Assembly (NCBI GenBank): GCA_019914995.1
Contig: CM034131.1
Location: forward strand, 7,782,501 to 7,846,500
DNA length: 64,000 bases
Source of the DNA: Acanthochlamys bracteata
Lineage: Eukaryota > Streptophyta > Magnoliopsida > Pandanales > Velloziaceae
Direction of reading: 5' to 3'
Part shown: in pieces, positions 1-13,666 of the stretch
How the letters are laid out: the number at the start of each line of letters is the position of its first letter
How positions within the stretch are numbered: position 1 is the first letter of the stretch
The notes under the pieces: model-generated
Seen by the model: only the letters and a program-made list of their open reading frames with translations
Databases searched by the model: none
Told to the model about the DNA's origin: nothing
Made by a program: the position numbers and the translations under genes

Positions 1-113
1 AATTGATAGGTTTCAGGGATGCTGTCTCCCAGCACCATGGGACTTTGTCTACAGAAGGTGTCAAAATTTTTCCTCAAGGCATCACTTAGGCTGGGTTCCT
101 TCAGCATTATGTT
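1..113 (-). CDS. Possible internal exon of an unidentified minus-strand gene (partial)
   Basis: Read on the minus strand, a 37-codon open segment follows a possible acceptor (cag at 116-114) and runs off the left edge of the window. It encodes a compositionally normal peptide that includes LRKNFDTFCRQSPMVLGDSI. The plus-strand reading of the same bases is also open but looks less protein-like. I do not recognise the family. It does not resemble the second exon expected for EFG1, although it lies on the same strand downstream of the EFG1-like first exon. It may therefore belong to another gene or to a rearranged transcript. Confidence 0.3.
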
Positions 114-986
114 CTGATGCATGCTATAGTAGTGGAATTATAAACTGTGGATGATGATCGAACAAGCAGAAAACAAAACCATGAATATGATTGTACAATC
201 ATAAAGTTTCAAGTACTGACTATACACTCTTCTCAAACATTCTGACCAATAGGACTAAAAAACCGAGAGAATTGGATCTTGGTGATGACCAAAGATAAAT
301 TACACACAGAAGGACTCACATTTCCAAAAGCTGGACTCAAACTCAATTCCAAATGAATTCTCCTGTAGATCAACTAAGAATATAATTGCAACTTAAATGA
401 TCAAAAGAAGAAAGAAGGTGTCCTTGCTGAGAAAGCCAAAGCACAAGAGTCCCACAAATTATTATCATTTGGATCATAGTGAGATTCAAAAGTTGTTTTG
501 CAATAACTTTAGTTCACAAAACCAAACCATCATCACATCTCTATAAGAATTGTTGTAGTCAAACAAAACTGGACTTCTAAATAACAAAAATCACACCATA
601 GAAGCACAATCAATTGTTTCACTACACAAAACTTATACATTTGTCTGAAAAGTTACAACTACTGCATTTTCAAAAACTCTTTATTACGCACCTAAGATAA
701 CAATTGCAAGTACTGAATTTAACCTCCCAGTATGCAACATATGTTACAAGGAGCTTATTATAAAATGAGGTTTAGCGTGATTGGCGGCTAAATCCTGTAG
801 AATTCAACTACATCGCAAGAGCATATATCAAAATTAACTCTATACAAGCCCTTGAACAATGAGCTAGAGCAAAATAATTACAATCTCAACTCTTCCAAGC
901 AATCAAATCCAAAAAATGAAGGAAAAAGAAAATTGAAGCAGCCTAACTCTGAACTATTTGCAAATAATCCAAATTCTTGTAATCAC

Positions 987-1130
987 CTTTCGTAGAAGCC
1001 GCTCAGTGGAGCGAATCTGATTCTTCAGTGTGACAGCTTTGGCCTTCTTCCGCTTATTATCGATAACTCCTTGCGGGCGCCTCGGCCGCCGTCCTTCTTC
1101 CCGGCGCTGGGCGTAGCCGCCGTGCACCAT
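987..1130 (-). CDS. EFG1: rRNA-processing protein EFG1-like, first exon (probably a truncated copy)
   Basis: The start codon is at 1130-1128 and the open frame gives 48 residues to a GTGATT donor at 986. The peptide is very basic and ends in KAVTLKNQIRSTERLLRK, which matches the conserved start of the Efg1 domain, a nucleolar factor for 18S rRNA maturation. In plant EFG1 proteins the next exon continues a long basic coiled coil. I cannot find such an exon in the remaining 986 bases to the left, so the rest is either beyond the window or lost. Reading through the donor reaches a stop after 9 more codons. Neighbouring ICMT-like and complex I genes are also broken, which favours a remnant. The family call is good; intactness is unknown. 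Confidence 0.6.
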
Positions 1131-1390
1131 CTCCGAACGATCGTCGTAGAAACTTCGGATCTAGCAGAGCTTATAGTTTTAGTTCGCCGCCGGTCGACGC
1201 GGGGGTCGTCGAACGCAGGAGATAGAACATATAAGTGATTATTTGGGGAAGAGCTTCGATAGAGAACCGCCGACAGATAGATAGGTGATTCTGTTTTGCA
1301 GAATCAAACTTATAATGTTTATTTTGCAGTTTATTGCACAACCTAACCTGTTAACTTTGTTAGTTTGGAAAGTGTAGGCCTCTTTGGGGC

Positions 1391-1798
1391 GTGTTTTTTG
1401 TACCAACATAATCGACTTTTTTCGGCCTAAAAATTACTTTTTTAATGACTTATACATTCAAATTTATTTATATGAAACTCGTTTATATAAAAATTGCTTT
1501 CGAGAAACTCAAATTTTGTTGTACGTATTTTTTTTTACCAACATAATCGACTTTTTTCGGCCTAAAAATTACTTTTTAATGACTTATACATTCAAATTTA
1601 TTTATATGAAACTCATTTATATAAAAGTTGCTTTCGAGAAACTCAAATTTTATTGTACGTGTTTTTTTTACCAACATAATCAATTTTTTTCGGCCTAGAA
1701 ATTACTTTTTAATGACTTATACATTCAAATTTATTTATATGAAACTCGTTTATATAAAAGTTGCTTTCGAGAAACTCAAATTTTGTTGTATGAATTTT
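1391..1798. repeat. Three-copy tandem repeat, unit about 133-135 bp
   Basis: The marker ccaacataatcgac recurs at 1403 and 1538, and as ccaacataatcaat at 1671. Each unit continues through the same AT-rich block, including ttcaaatttatttatatgaa, and ends near ttgctttcgagaaactcaaa. The copies differ at only a few bases by eye, so the expansion is fairly recent. A frame of about 100 codons runs through the first two units, but it is only a by-product of the repeat and has no protein-like composition. Confidence 0.85.
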
Positions 1799-2260
1799 TG
1801 ACATGACTGAGGGCATGTTTGTCTCTTATTTTTTTCTACTAAAAAAAAATACTAAACAAAATAGGTGGGTAAAACTGCTTCTTGTTAAAAATAAATTATT
1901 TTTGGTTTATAAAAAAATACCGATAGAAATGCTTTCAAATAAAGCCGCGCGGGGGCTTTTCTCGCTGCGCATGAATAATATCCGTTTTGCCTATCGTAAG
2001 TTAGTAAAATTATAGTGATATATAAATTCATTACCCGCTCAGCAAGATCCCGTGAGCGATTTCTTCGATCTTGGCCGATTTTTTTTCGATTAGTACCGAA
2101 ATTACTTCGTTCTTCTATTTTTCGCCTTCACCGTCCCAATTTCTATCGGAAATCTCGCATTGCGAACGATTAGAAACCCTAATCGAGCTCACGAGCACGC
2201 TGGAATTCTAATCTAGTTTTTTCCCTCCGGCCTACTTCCAAAGGAGGGTTTGCCATCGCG
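1799..2260. other. Region upstream of the ICMT-like remnant
   Basis: No gene is supported here. The stretch 2040-2220 is richer in GC than its surroundings and contains gaaaccctaatcg, a motif often found in plant 5' leaders. It is plausibly the old promoter and leader of the ICMT-like copy that starts at 2261. Together with 1131-1260 it would also form the spacer between that copy and the divergently transcribed EFG1-like exon. Confidence 0.3.
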
Positions 2261-3112
2261 ATGTTGTTCTTTCACGACTCTGAATATGTGCTTGCTACTT
2301 TAATCCATTGCCCAGCTAACGTTTCTCTTGACTGTGCTTGTATTTTTTTTCCTTCTCTTTTTCTTTGTTACTGAAATTTCTAATGGTAGTTATGTATTTG
2401 TGAATTAAAAGGAAAATTTTATAATGGTTTTTGTTTATTTGTGCTGATACATTACTGAAAGGTGGATATTTTGTGATTTGATTTTTGAATTTTGTGCTAA
2501 ATTATGAAAAGGATTGATCTCTTACTGTAGAAGATATAAACTGAAAAGTTAGTTTATTTTACTATGAATTGATGAACTGGTAATTATCTGATAGTTTAAC
2601 TGATACTTAATTTGGCACCTTGTTACTAAAATGGGAAATGTTTAGATATTGGAATGATTCATTGGTAGCTTTTGATGCTGTGATCTTTTTGTCAAGTTGA
2701 TTATCTTGTTTTTGGAAATGAAAGAAATGCCTGATTACTATTAAAATGACGATTCTTTTTCAGAAACATAACTAACTAGTTAGAAATTTATTTGATAGTT
2801 TACTTGATTTAGCTCTATATAGGGGATTGTAATTATTCTGTATAAACATATAGATAGATCTTTTACAGCACTTCTCATTAGCAAGCAATATGTGTTGGCA
2901 ATGTCTTGTGCGCTGCTGGAGTATGTTGTAGAGATTTTTCTCTACCCAAAAGTGAAGGAACTTTAGTGGCTTAGCATCACTGATCTTGTCATGGTGGTAG
3001 TTGGCAAATTCATACGTAAAGCTGCTGTTGTAACAGCTGGTCCAGCATTCACGCACAAAATTAGAATGTATCACGAAGACCACCATGAGTTAGTGACTCA
3101 TGGGATTTATCG
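2261..3112 (+). pseudogene. Isoprenylcysteine carboxyl methyltransferase (ICMT/STE14-like) remnant
   Basis: ICMT methylates the C-terminal prenylcysteine of CaaX proteins in the ER membrane. Exon 1 (2261-2333) encodes MLFFHDSEYVLATL followed by IHCPANVSLD and ends at a GT donor. Exon 2 (2869-3112) follows an acag acceptor in matching phase and encodes LLISKQYVLAM, then an IRKAAVVTAGPAFTH-type segment, then EDHHELVTHGIYR. These match the N-terminal and central parts of plant ICMTs. Exon 2 has an in-frame TAG at 2964-2966, where the family carries a Trp of the HWW/YW motif. The last catalytic exon (RHPGY and the C-terminal membrane region) was not found downstream to 3800. The usual N-terminal 15-20 residues are also not convincing. 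Splice sites are intact, so decay is recent or partial. Confidence 0.8.
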
Positions 3113-5765
3113 GTGATTCTCTGTCTGATAAAGTCAATCATTTTAGAGTTCCAAAAAGATAATCAGTTTCGGTATATGGTTGATCTTCATTTCTTTATTT
3201 TCCTCTCCACGCAATCTCGACTACAATGTAGCCCCTTTGTTTCGTTCATTAAGTGCAACTAGAAATTTCTTTTAATGTTGTAATTGACATAAAATTTGAA
3301 CTTTAATATTCATAGAATACATCAGTAGCCAGTAGAAGTCTTTTTGTTCGCCACTTGAAAAAGATTAGATAGGATAATTTACCAGCTTTATAAGTTAATC
3401 CTAAATCAGCTATCGACCTTTATGTCTTGAATGGATTTGGGTTGATTGTTTCGAAATTGGTTCTACTATTAGATTTTCGCCTTTAAAAATTTTACTTCTA
3501 ATCTTCTGTAGGTGTTCCAATTAGTTTCAAGAGATGTTGTTACTTGTATTGTTAACTTGATATGAATATTGAGATTGTTTGCTTACTGCTGGCTGGATGG
3601 TGTTCCTTATTAGGTGATATTTTTAACTTGTTATTTGACGTTAAGATGTTATTGATTGTAACACTGGTCTACTTGATGTTAAGATGTTACTGCCGTCCAG
3701 GTTGGTTCTATCTACACTTGTCTCACTTCATGGTTATTGTTGTTTATGGTAAAACATTTAAGATTGCTCTTAAAAATTGCATACGTAAATAACGTCTAAA
3801 ACATGAATTATATTATAAAAAGTTAGTTAATTAATTATTATTTATTATTATATATTAAACAAATAGTATTTAAAATTAATTTGATAGTATATTTATTTAA
3901 TTAAAAGTAATTTAGAAATATTATTACAAATTAATAATAATGTATTTATTAATAGGTTTAAAAATATTAAATATACTAAATATTAAATAAATAAGTATTA
4001 TAAAATATGTTATAAAAATTAAATTTTAAAAATTAAATAATATATGAAAATAGATTCAAAAATAAAACAATATATAATTTATTATATACTTAAGGACATT
4101 ATAATTATTATTATGTCATCACTTATAAATACATGTTTAGCTAAATATATTTTTAAGTTTTTAAAAAAAAATTTTAACGGTAAAATTAATTCAAAAAAAT
4201 TAATAAAAAATAACTTTTAAATTAAAAGCTCAATAACTTGTTTTCTAATCAAAAGTATATAAACATCAGCTTTCCTAAATTTTAAATTTAGCTAAAGATA
4301 GCCTAAGCGCATGCTTTTTCAATTTTTAGAGAACAGAGATTTTCTAAGCACGCCAGGTATTGCAGTAAATATTGATGCACTGTTTCATGAGATCACGTTC
4401 ATTGTAAAATTGGTTTCTTTCGATTGCTGCTGAATTAAGAGTGCTTAAAACAATAAATTTTTTTATAAAAAAGTATTTTAAAGTTTTCCAAAAATTAATT
4501 TTTATCTAATAAAATAAAAGTTATATATATATATATATATTTTTTTTATAACATACAATTCATATATATTCTTTAATAATTTTAAACATACTATAAAAAA
4601 TATATTTAAAAAAAAGTGAAATAAAATAGTAAAATAAAATGAAAAGCTTTGCCAAAAAAGAGCTTTGCAGCATGTGGCGATCCAGAGATACGAAACCAAA
4701 GAAGTTAGTGTTGACGAACAATATCTCATACAACCAGATTGTGTTCACGAGAAGCTGTAAATGGAAGTATCACCTCATTTTCCATTTGGTAAAGCGAAGT
4801 TAAAATGCAGCAACGAGCAAATCATAGCGTTTCGTGCACTGCATTGTTAAGCTCTATACCAAAACGTAATTTTAATAACTGAAAAAGATAGAGGAATACG
4901 CTCCTTCAATCAATGTCCACAGATTGCAAAAGCAACATTTCCATCATCCTTACAAGTGCAATGGAATATCCAACCACACCACGAGAAAAAATAGCCTTAC
5001 CAACTATCCCTACACTCCTTGAACAGGAAAAAAGAACCATAATCATGACTCGAGAAAATAAAGAAACCATTGACCTGCCCAATCTAGTTCCTGATAAAGC
5101 ATGAACTCGATCAGAAGAGCTTGGTAGTCTGCATTAAGTAGGAACCTCGGAGTTTATACATCATAGGTCCAGTTACGCCCAACCTCTACCAAGAAATTCA
5201 GAACTAGGGAACATGCAACTAAAACAACTTTGTAATGTGGCCTCATAATCCCAACATAAACTGCTTGTTGGCCTGGTAGTATGTGCACTTATCACACGAA
5301 CAATCCTGACTATGCAAAATATCCCAAGTAGAGAAGCCATTGCCATCTGTTTCAGCACATCAAGACATGATCGGATCAAGGATCCTGTCAAGATTTGTCC
5401 ATCTCCCTAATAATGCCATCATCCTCTGCAGACATCATAACACGTTTTACATTATTATAAAGCGACAGAGGAACTTAACCGAAAAAGGCTCACCAAAACC
5501 AGCATAGGATCATCATAATTGTAATTAAATAAGCTCTAGTGCTATCATTCTTGTTTATATTTTAGTGTAATAGTGGTATAAGCCCACAATTTCAGTAACA
5601 TGCAAAACAAAATGTAATAGAAAGAAATGGAAACACATTCAGAAGGCATTGCTTTGATCTATTTATCAATACAAACCTACAGGAGCATTTCTGCACCAAT
5701 TCCAGCAGCACATATAACACCATATAACACAATAACAGAAGGTAATGATCGTGGAGAAATAGTAA
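3113..5765. other. AT-rich intergenic stretch without a supported gene
   Basis: The part 3790-4300 is extremely AT-rich and low in complexity, and 4519-4540 is a short (AT)n run. Short open frames occur on both strands, but none has family signatures, splice support or normal composition. The section 4750-5760 is less AT-biased, yet I see no recognisable exon in it. Confidence 0.6.
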
Positions 5766-5881
5766 TCAGAGACTTCCCTGATTTTCTAAGAAAGGCGCTT
5801 CTTTTAACTCTCCACTTGAATCACCATCTACAGACCCTTTAACATATCCACGCTTTTTCAGCAAATCGTTATCTTCACTTC
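5766..5881 (-). CDS. Possible C-terminal exon of an unrecognised gene
   Basis: On the minus strand an acceptor-like cag (5884-5882) is followed by an open frame of 37 complete codons ending in TGA at 5768-5766. The peptide is hydrophilic and charged. It contains DLLKKRGYVKGSVDGDSSG and ends in LENQGSL, which looks like a real C-terminal tail. No upstream exons were identified on this strand before the plus-strand complex I remnant. It may be another gene remnant in this decayed block, or chance. Confidence 0.28.
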
Positions 5882-6551
5882 CTGTATGAGACTAAGTTAC
5901 CAAATTGAATTTGCAAGAATGGAAATGTAAATTGTGATAGACTATTCTGCAAAACAAACATATATCGTTTGAACGCCATGCTCATTAACCTCACACATAA
6001 GCTAGGTAACATCAGAATAAGGACAAACCAAGAAAATCCTTTTTCTACTGCACACTTCTTACAAATAATAAGGTGACATATAAATTCCCATTAATATTTG
6101 GTGCACATCTCCACATATGAAAATAAATCTAGATAGATATATAACAGCACTTTCCAACTACTTAAAACTCATCCACTGAAAGCTTTTCAGTTCAGTGCAT
6201 GAGATTAATCCACCAAAGAAATTCTATATGTTACAGAAAGCAAAAAGAGGATCTTGTTGTGACTGATTAACACCATTTAGGTAATAACTCAAATGATAAA
6301 CAATCAAATAAAGATTATTGGATCCATGAGCATGCATTCCTTCAACTCTCTACTAAAGAAAATTTTCATAGTTTATACATATCTATCTTATATTCTTAAT
6401 CGCAAGGACAGGCACATTATGTCTAGGACTCTCAAGCTGTCCCTTGGTTCCATGGAATCTACATTGACAGAATTGTTTATATATAAAGATCTCACCAGTT
6501 TTTTTCAAGAAGAGCGATGATGCACTAATTGTTTCCCTATACCATATGCAG

Positions 6552-7897
<1,346 letters not shown>

Positions 7898-8513
7898 GTA
7901 AACCAAAGTGCATCACAAGTAATCTTCATATTCTGATGTCATACTTGAGTCTTTTTGGCGCCTGTTTTAATACAAATAACTGAAGATGCTTCAGCCAAAT
8001 AGGTTGAGATTCTCACTTTCCCATCTTTGTTTAGATCCAATGGGCCTCATCTGTCTGTTTGTGACCCATTCTTCCTCATGTTCATCTTCTCCGAGTCTTT
8101 CTAATAGCGCCTGTGATTTTAGCAACTTAATGCAACATCATTGAGCTGATAAATAGTTATTAGGCTCTTCTTTCTACGACCTCTTCTGACTTGTGCCAAG
8201 TCACCAAAGTTGTTAATCTATCTCCCCGAAGTTTAAGCTGGAACTTGGAAGAGAATTATTGCTGATGTTGGAGGTGATTACAAGCACAAGTTCCCATACA
8301 TTAGCGAGCCTGCAAGAGCTGGCTGTCCATGTAGGCTATGGGCAGAGCCAAGACCTGAATTCTTTAATTTGAGGTTGGAGATATACAACTTTTGAGCTTT
8401 GTTTTGTTTATATCTGTTAGTGTGGATCTGGAAAATTTTCCTATTGCAAATTCTGTCTACTTATTGAAGAATCTGATCTGTAGTACTACTGCTCGTGATC
8501 TCCAAAGGAATTA

Positions 8514-8750
8514 GGGGCTATCTAGCATTATTTTTTCAGAAAATAATTTTTTAATTTTTTATTTTATATTTTTAATATATTATTTATAAATATTTAAAAA
8601 TTTTATTTAAAATTTAAAAATATAAAAAAATTTTATGTAATAAAGTTTTTTTATTATTTATTTTATTTTTTTATTAAAAAAATAATATTTATTTAAAAAA
8701 ATATTTTTTATTTAAAAAATTTTATTTTAAAAATACTTCCAAATGCTCTC
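8514..8750. mobile_element. Tourist-like MITE candidate flanked by TTA
   Basis: This is an AT-rich, non-coding element of 237 bp. It starts ggggctatctagc and ends aaatgctctc. The ends are imperfect inverted repeats, followed inward by runs of T and A. TTA sits on both sides (8511-8513 and 8751-8753), as expected for PIF/Harbinger-type insertion. Its interior resembles that of many other elements in the window. Confidence 0.5.
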
Positions 8751-9216
8751 TTAATAAGCTCCCAGATTTTCAGGAGTGCTTGGCGATGCTATTAAAATAA
8801 TTTAGAAAGTTATGAGCATATTATTTTGAAAGGTCCTCAAGATATTTGTTTTGGTTGAGAATTGGATTAGAACAAATTGCTAATGATCAGATTAACAAGA
8901 TCCAGCGAGTGGGTAATTTGCTTATGTCCACGACAGAATAAAGCAACTACATAAAAGCCTCTCTCGCTCTACAGCATCTTTTGCCTGCTGCGGTCAGCAG
9001 AAAGAAATACTGGGTACATGATTACCGTGAGAAACCAATGAGAAAGCTGGAGAAGGCATTTCGACTGTGCGTTTGGTTTAGCTTAACATAAAAATAATTT
9101 TTTAATTTTAATTTTATATCTTTTATAAACATTTAAAAACTTTATTTAAAAATATAAAAATTTTATACAGTAAAATTTTTTCATTATATATTTTTATTTC
9201 AAAAATAATCACAAAC

Positions 9217-9241
9217 GCTCTTGAAAGTATCTTTCAAGAGC
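9217..9241. repeat. Perfect short hairpin at the edge of an AT-rich element
   Basis: Arms gctcttgaaag (9217-9227) and ctttcaagagc (9231-9241) are exact inverted complements with a 3-nt loop. A third copy of ctttcaagagctt follows at once. The hairpin overlaps the right end of a MITE-like element whose left end is gtgcgtttggtttagc near 9067. It could be an end rearranged during excision or repair. Confidence 0.6.
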
Positions 9242-9850
9242 TTATACTTTCAAGAGCTTTTAAAAAAAATAGACACTCGACTAAAAACACAGCCCACTCA
9301 ACCAAAGTTATGCATGATCACCTACCATTTGACTTAACTTTTCGGCACCAACCATAAACAATTGACATATCACCATCTCCATCAAGGGCGTTGGTGTATA
9401 CATTCTTCCATTTCTATGAAAACATGATTCTAATTTACATTTAACATATCACCATCATCTTTTGATTGGCCCCACTAGCCACTACAGAAAAAGTCATCCC
9501 TACAAAAAAGCTTTCGTGGTAATGCATTACAAATGCATTACACTCAGCTTCCAACAAAAAACGGAAGGCCAAGGGCAGGCAAGCTCCTTTGACATCCCTT
9601 TACTTCAAAGAAAGAAACACAAGCTGAGTATTAAACATTTGGGCAGTGGACTCCTTTGCTTACCGGCATGGCAATTGACCACCTTTGAGAAAAAAGGAAA
9701 AGGGCACCAAATTGGATTGGACAAAGACATCGACGCCATCAGTTATATGTTGAAGATATGTAGGGAAGCTCAAAATGAGGGTGTGCCCGCTAGTTGAGGC
9801 CGCATGTCTAGTATCTATACCTTGCGCATTAAGATTATGAGTCTTTCAAG

Positions 9851-12800
9851 CTAAAATGGGGTATTTGGCTCCGGCTTCACAGTAGAGGGAGCTTCAGGTG
9901 GATGGTGTGAATAGATGGCAGTGGCGAGTGAGATGGGCATTATGCAGAGTGCCTTGGATTGAAGGAATTGCATTGCTGCCCCGATATTTTCCTCCATGAG
10001 TTTTGCAACCTGTCTCTCTGTACCATCATTGGACCACTTCTCCCATATCTGCTGCTTGTTTCCGCCCTCACTTGTATCTCCCTGTAAAGAGAATGAGTAA
10101 TATACGAACAAAGACATCATTGAGTGTAATAGAACAGGGCGTTCAAGGAAAACAACAAGGCTACACACAAAAGCACTTAACACATTATATCCTAGAGGTT
10201 CCTAATGCACAATAACCAGGGCAAACCAGAATCCTACAAAATATTAGGACATTAAGAAACAATTACCAAAACCATAATACCGCAAACCCAAATTGTAAGA
10301 AGACCAGTACCGTAACTCATTAGCAATATTTGCCTAAGATGTGAAAACCTCTGAAATTATCAGCAAAGAGATGTTGCTTTCACGAGTGGCAATGCAAATC
10401 TCATAAATGAAAACTTATCATGTATTAACAACTAGATAATCCAATATATGGAGCCCTAGATTGTTAGCTAACTATTTACGAAATGGACCTTGCAAAACAT
10501 GATTGTTATTTCCATTTCATTCATGTCCTTATGCTTCATCAATTTCATTTAGACGACCTCTTCTGAATGTCTTGTAACCAGAGTGCCTCAGTCAGCTGAT
10601 GGTGTCAGGTTAAAAATCTACACTTCATTTATCACTATACTGTTAAAAGGCAGGTTAGAGAAACAAGGGAACATTGCATAGCCATCGAGGCTCATCAGAG
10701 AGGAATTGCTCATTGTATATGCTATTTAAAGAATCCGGGTCATCGAACCTATGGCTACCTCAAATGCAAAAAAAATGATACTGAAACAAGAATAAAATTC
10801 AATAATCCAGGCAAATGATACTGAAACAAGGATCAAATCTAGCTGATAGCAATGAGAAACTGTCACATAAGGAATTAATATCTTGCTTTCAGATAATTCA
10901 AGAGCAGAGCTGACCATAATTAGGCATCTCATTCTTAGATGTATAATCAAGATGCACCTACATAATCAAGAACTAAAACTGTAAAATTTGCAGTGCATAA
11001 ATGGCACTGTATCAGATGTCTTCTAGATGATACCTCGATGGAGGAAAGAGGGATGTCTGCCACAAGTTGTGCGACTGCACCAGCGCCGCCTAGTCTGCTC
11101 ATACTTAGAACCTGTCGTTTAGAAGACTGGAAATGTCAGTCAGATAAAGATTGAGCTGTAACAGTTACTTTCATCTGATACCACAGATCAGATGTATTTC
11201 CAGATTAAAACGTTAGAGCTTCAGAAATGTATGCATGATCAGGGTGAAGGCTTTGTGCTTCTCATAGAACACAATACATGCTTTCAGAAATCCAAAGATT
11301 TAGTATTATTCTGTGCATGAGGTAATACAATAACAAGGCCAAGTCGTAACAATCAATGATGCTATCTGTGCATTAGGATCACCTCCAATGTTAGTAATAA
11401 CAATATGCCATGTGGAATGTTGAAAGACTACCTGAATCTAAAATTTAAAAAAAAAAAATCAAAGAACCACCAATGCTAAGAGGAAAGGAAAAACAAAAAA
11501 GAAAGAGAATCATATGGACCACTATTTTAATTCAATTATTAAAATATAAAGAACACAGGAGGATCATTTAAAAATAGTAACCCCATGGATGTCTGAAACT
11601 AATATGCTAACTTTGCAGAAGAAAATGGATGCAAAAGAATCATCTCAACTACTGAATTATTGAAGGAACAGAATCCTTATTACTAGAGAGAAAACATCAT
11701 CTTTAAATTGCAGGAGCTCTGCACGTCTCAGGTACAATGATGCAACTGTAAAGCAGCTGGCAGAAAAAGGTGCAGATAACCTAGACTACTTAACAAAGTG
11801 TTAGCTGTCCAGGAGCATTAAGTTCGCAAGAAGTTTCCCATCATACTTTTGAAAAACAGTAACAGAAAGTAAAGGGAAATGTCATATAGCTCACTATGCT
11901 ATTTATGCTTCCTCATTATATAAATGTTAAAAAATCTTCTTGCTAATTGATTGAAACTATACCTTAACTTGTAGTCTCAAGAATTTGACATAATCTAGAA
12001 TTTCATCTAGCATTGCCGCTTTGTCGGTCTGCATTGTTCAGAAGTAACCATGTATGAGCATTAGTTATAGAGAACTAATGCTTGTCACAATAAAGGGACG
12101 GTTCAAAACATAAGAAAGTCATACATTATATTTAATGCATGAGACATTACTAGTAATGTTAATATATCAGATATGTACTACTTAAACATCAACTAACAGC
12201 CACACAAAAAAAAAAACAACCCACACCATGTACTTTATTAAAATGATGATATTATTTAGAGAATGCACTTCTACCTAAAGAAGAGAACTTGTTGAACAGA
12301 ATAACCTTATTAGAGTTTGGAAGCAAATCTTGCAAATCCCTCATCCTTTCCGCTATCCTTTCTCTTCGTAGCTGCACATACCAAGATACACATGAGGGTT
12401 CTTCAGGAGAAATACACACCTAAAATAGACGCAGCCATCAATAGATAGTATTGAACTGCTTCCGTCAAACTCGGCTTTCAGCTGCATCTCATATTTGATT
12501 GCACTCTTCCACAAATAAGAAGAGTCAATCCAAGAAAAATATCTTTTTTTTATCATACACACTATTCCCCTTCTCTTTTCTTGGGATGTCAAAATAATTC
12601 ATTGTTCCATTTGTTTCTAAGACTCAGATAAGAAGAGGCAAAAGAACTCCTTGTTTAACAACTTCAAAACCATTCAAATTAAGAACCAGAACCAATAGAA
12701 TATTATAGCCCAAATTAAATGAACCTTAAGCAACAAAAACAGTTACCCGCTCTGCTATGCTATGAGGATCAGTGGCTTGGCCTCGTCTTGCACGAACCCT

Positions 12801-13666
12801 TGGCCTTGGTGCTGGTGGCTGGCACATTGGAGCAACTGTGCTTTGTGCTACATGACTGTGAAAGACCTATTGACAACAATAGCTAAAGGCATCAGTACAC
12901 CCAGCAGCCATTACAAGAATTTGCAAGAAACTATGTTGTTGCAGATTTGACAATTACATATCTTTTAATCAAATAATGAAATCCAAAACATTAAAATGGT
13001 CAACAAGCTTGAGGTGGCCAAAATATTAAACTGGCCAACAAACCTGAGGTGGTGGACTAGGCCGAATTTGGTTGGCCTGCACCTGTCCAAAGGCAGGAAA
13101 CAAGCTTACTAACTGGACAGGATCCCTCTCCTGCCAAGTTGAGCAATCACGTAAGACTCAATTGTCAAAAAAATACCCCTTCTTCCAATTCCAAATTACA
13201 CCTTCTACACAAGATTCCACCGGTAAGACTATAAGATAAAAAATATTACTCACTACGGTTAAACCATTTAACCGCGCAGCAGCTAACTGCAGTGCAGGAA
13301 CATGCCAGACGAAAAAAAGAAAATAAACACAATCTTAAAAATTACGCTCACCGGCTTCGCCGGAGCTTTGCCGTCGACATCATCACGGAGCCGCTTGCCA
13401 CTAGCAGATGCCTCCGCAGCGATAGGGAACCCTGTCCTAGCCTGCTCGAGACCCAATTTTAGCGGAAACGCAGAAGCAGCAGCACCACTAGCGAAACCTC
13501 CGCCGGCAGTCGACGACGGGCCCTCGCCGGAACTTAGATGGAGTCCCATATCGTCTGCCGTGGGTCCTAAACCTTCCCCTGTTCCACCGTAGCTCATCCA
13601 TATCTGTTCAAAGAAATCTTCGCCTATGCCTTCATTCGGCGGGGGCGGCGTTGGTGCTCCCGCCAT
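9851..13666 (-). CDS. bHLH transcription factor, UNE12/LRL (group XI) type
   Basis: Seven exons joined by GT-AG introns in uniform phase 0 give 320 residues: 13352-13666, 13044-13130, 12747-12866, 12306-12371, 11963-12028, 11034-11111 and 9851-10081. The N-terminus carries EDFFEQIW, the acidic start typical of UNE12/bHLH7/bHLH59 proteins. The bHLH domain spans about residues 160-222. The basic region [17 protein letters not shown] has His169, Glu173 and Arg177, the triad expected to contact an E-box or G-box. Helix 2 is [20 protein letters not shown]. The C-terminus [20 protein letters not shown] is also characteristic of the group. Family members act in the nucleus in fertilisation, root-hair and stress programmes; which applies here cannot be told. 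The gene looks intact. The start is the only ATG consistent with the conserved N-terminus. Confidence 0.93.

Larger units (their letters stand above)
7898..9850. other. Intergenic stretch with two MITE-like elements
   Basis: An open frame at 8237-8395 on the plus strand (52 codons, GTWKRIIADVGGDYKHKFPY) looks coding-like but has no start, splice support or known family. AT-rich elements lie at 8514-8750 and about 9066-9222. The part 9300-9850 is probably 3' flanking sequence of the minus-strand bHLH gene. A 111-codon plus-strand frame at 9462-9797 shows no domain and is not called. Confidence 0.45.

Noticed and set aside
1384..1698. 104-codon plus-strand frame rich in Phe, Tyr and Ile
   Set aside because: It runs through two tandem repeat units, its composition follows the AT bias, and the same peptide recurs with the repeat period.
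9462..9797. 111-codon plus-strand frame with ATG
   Set aside because: It lies in the 3' flank of the bHLH gene on the opposite strand and shows no domain, splice pattern or conserved motif.
13302..13592. 96-codon plus-strand frame
   Set aside because: It is antisense to exon 1 of the bHLH gene, whose minus-strand reading has the family N-terminus and a correct donor.
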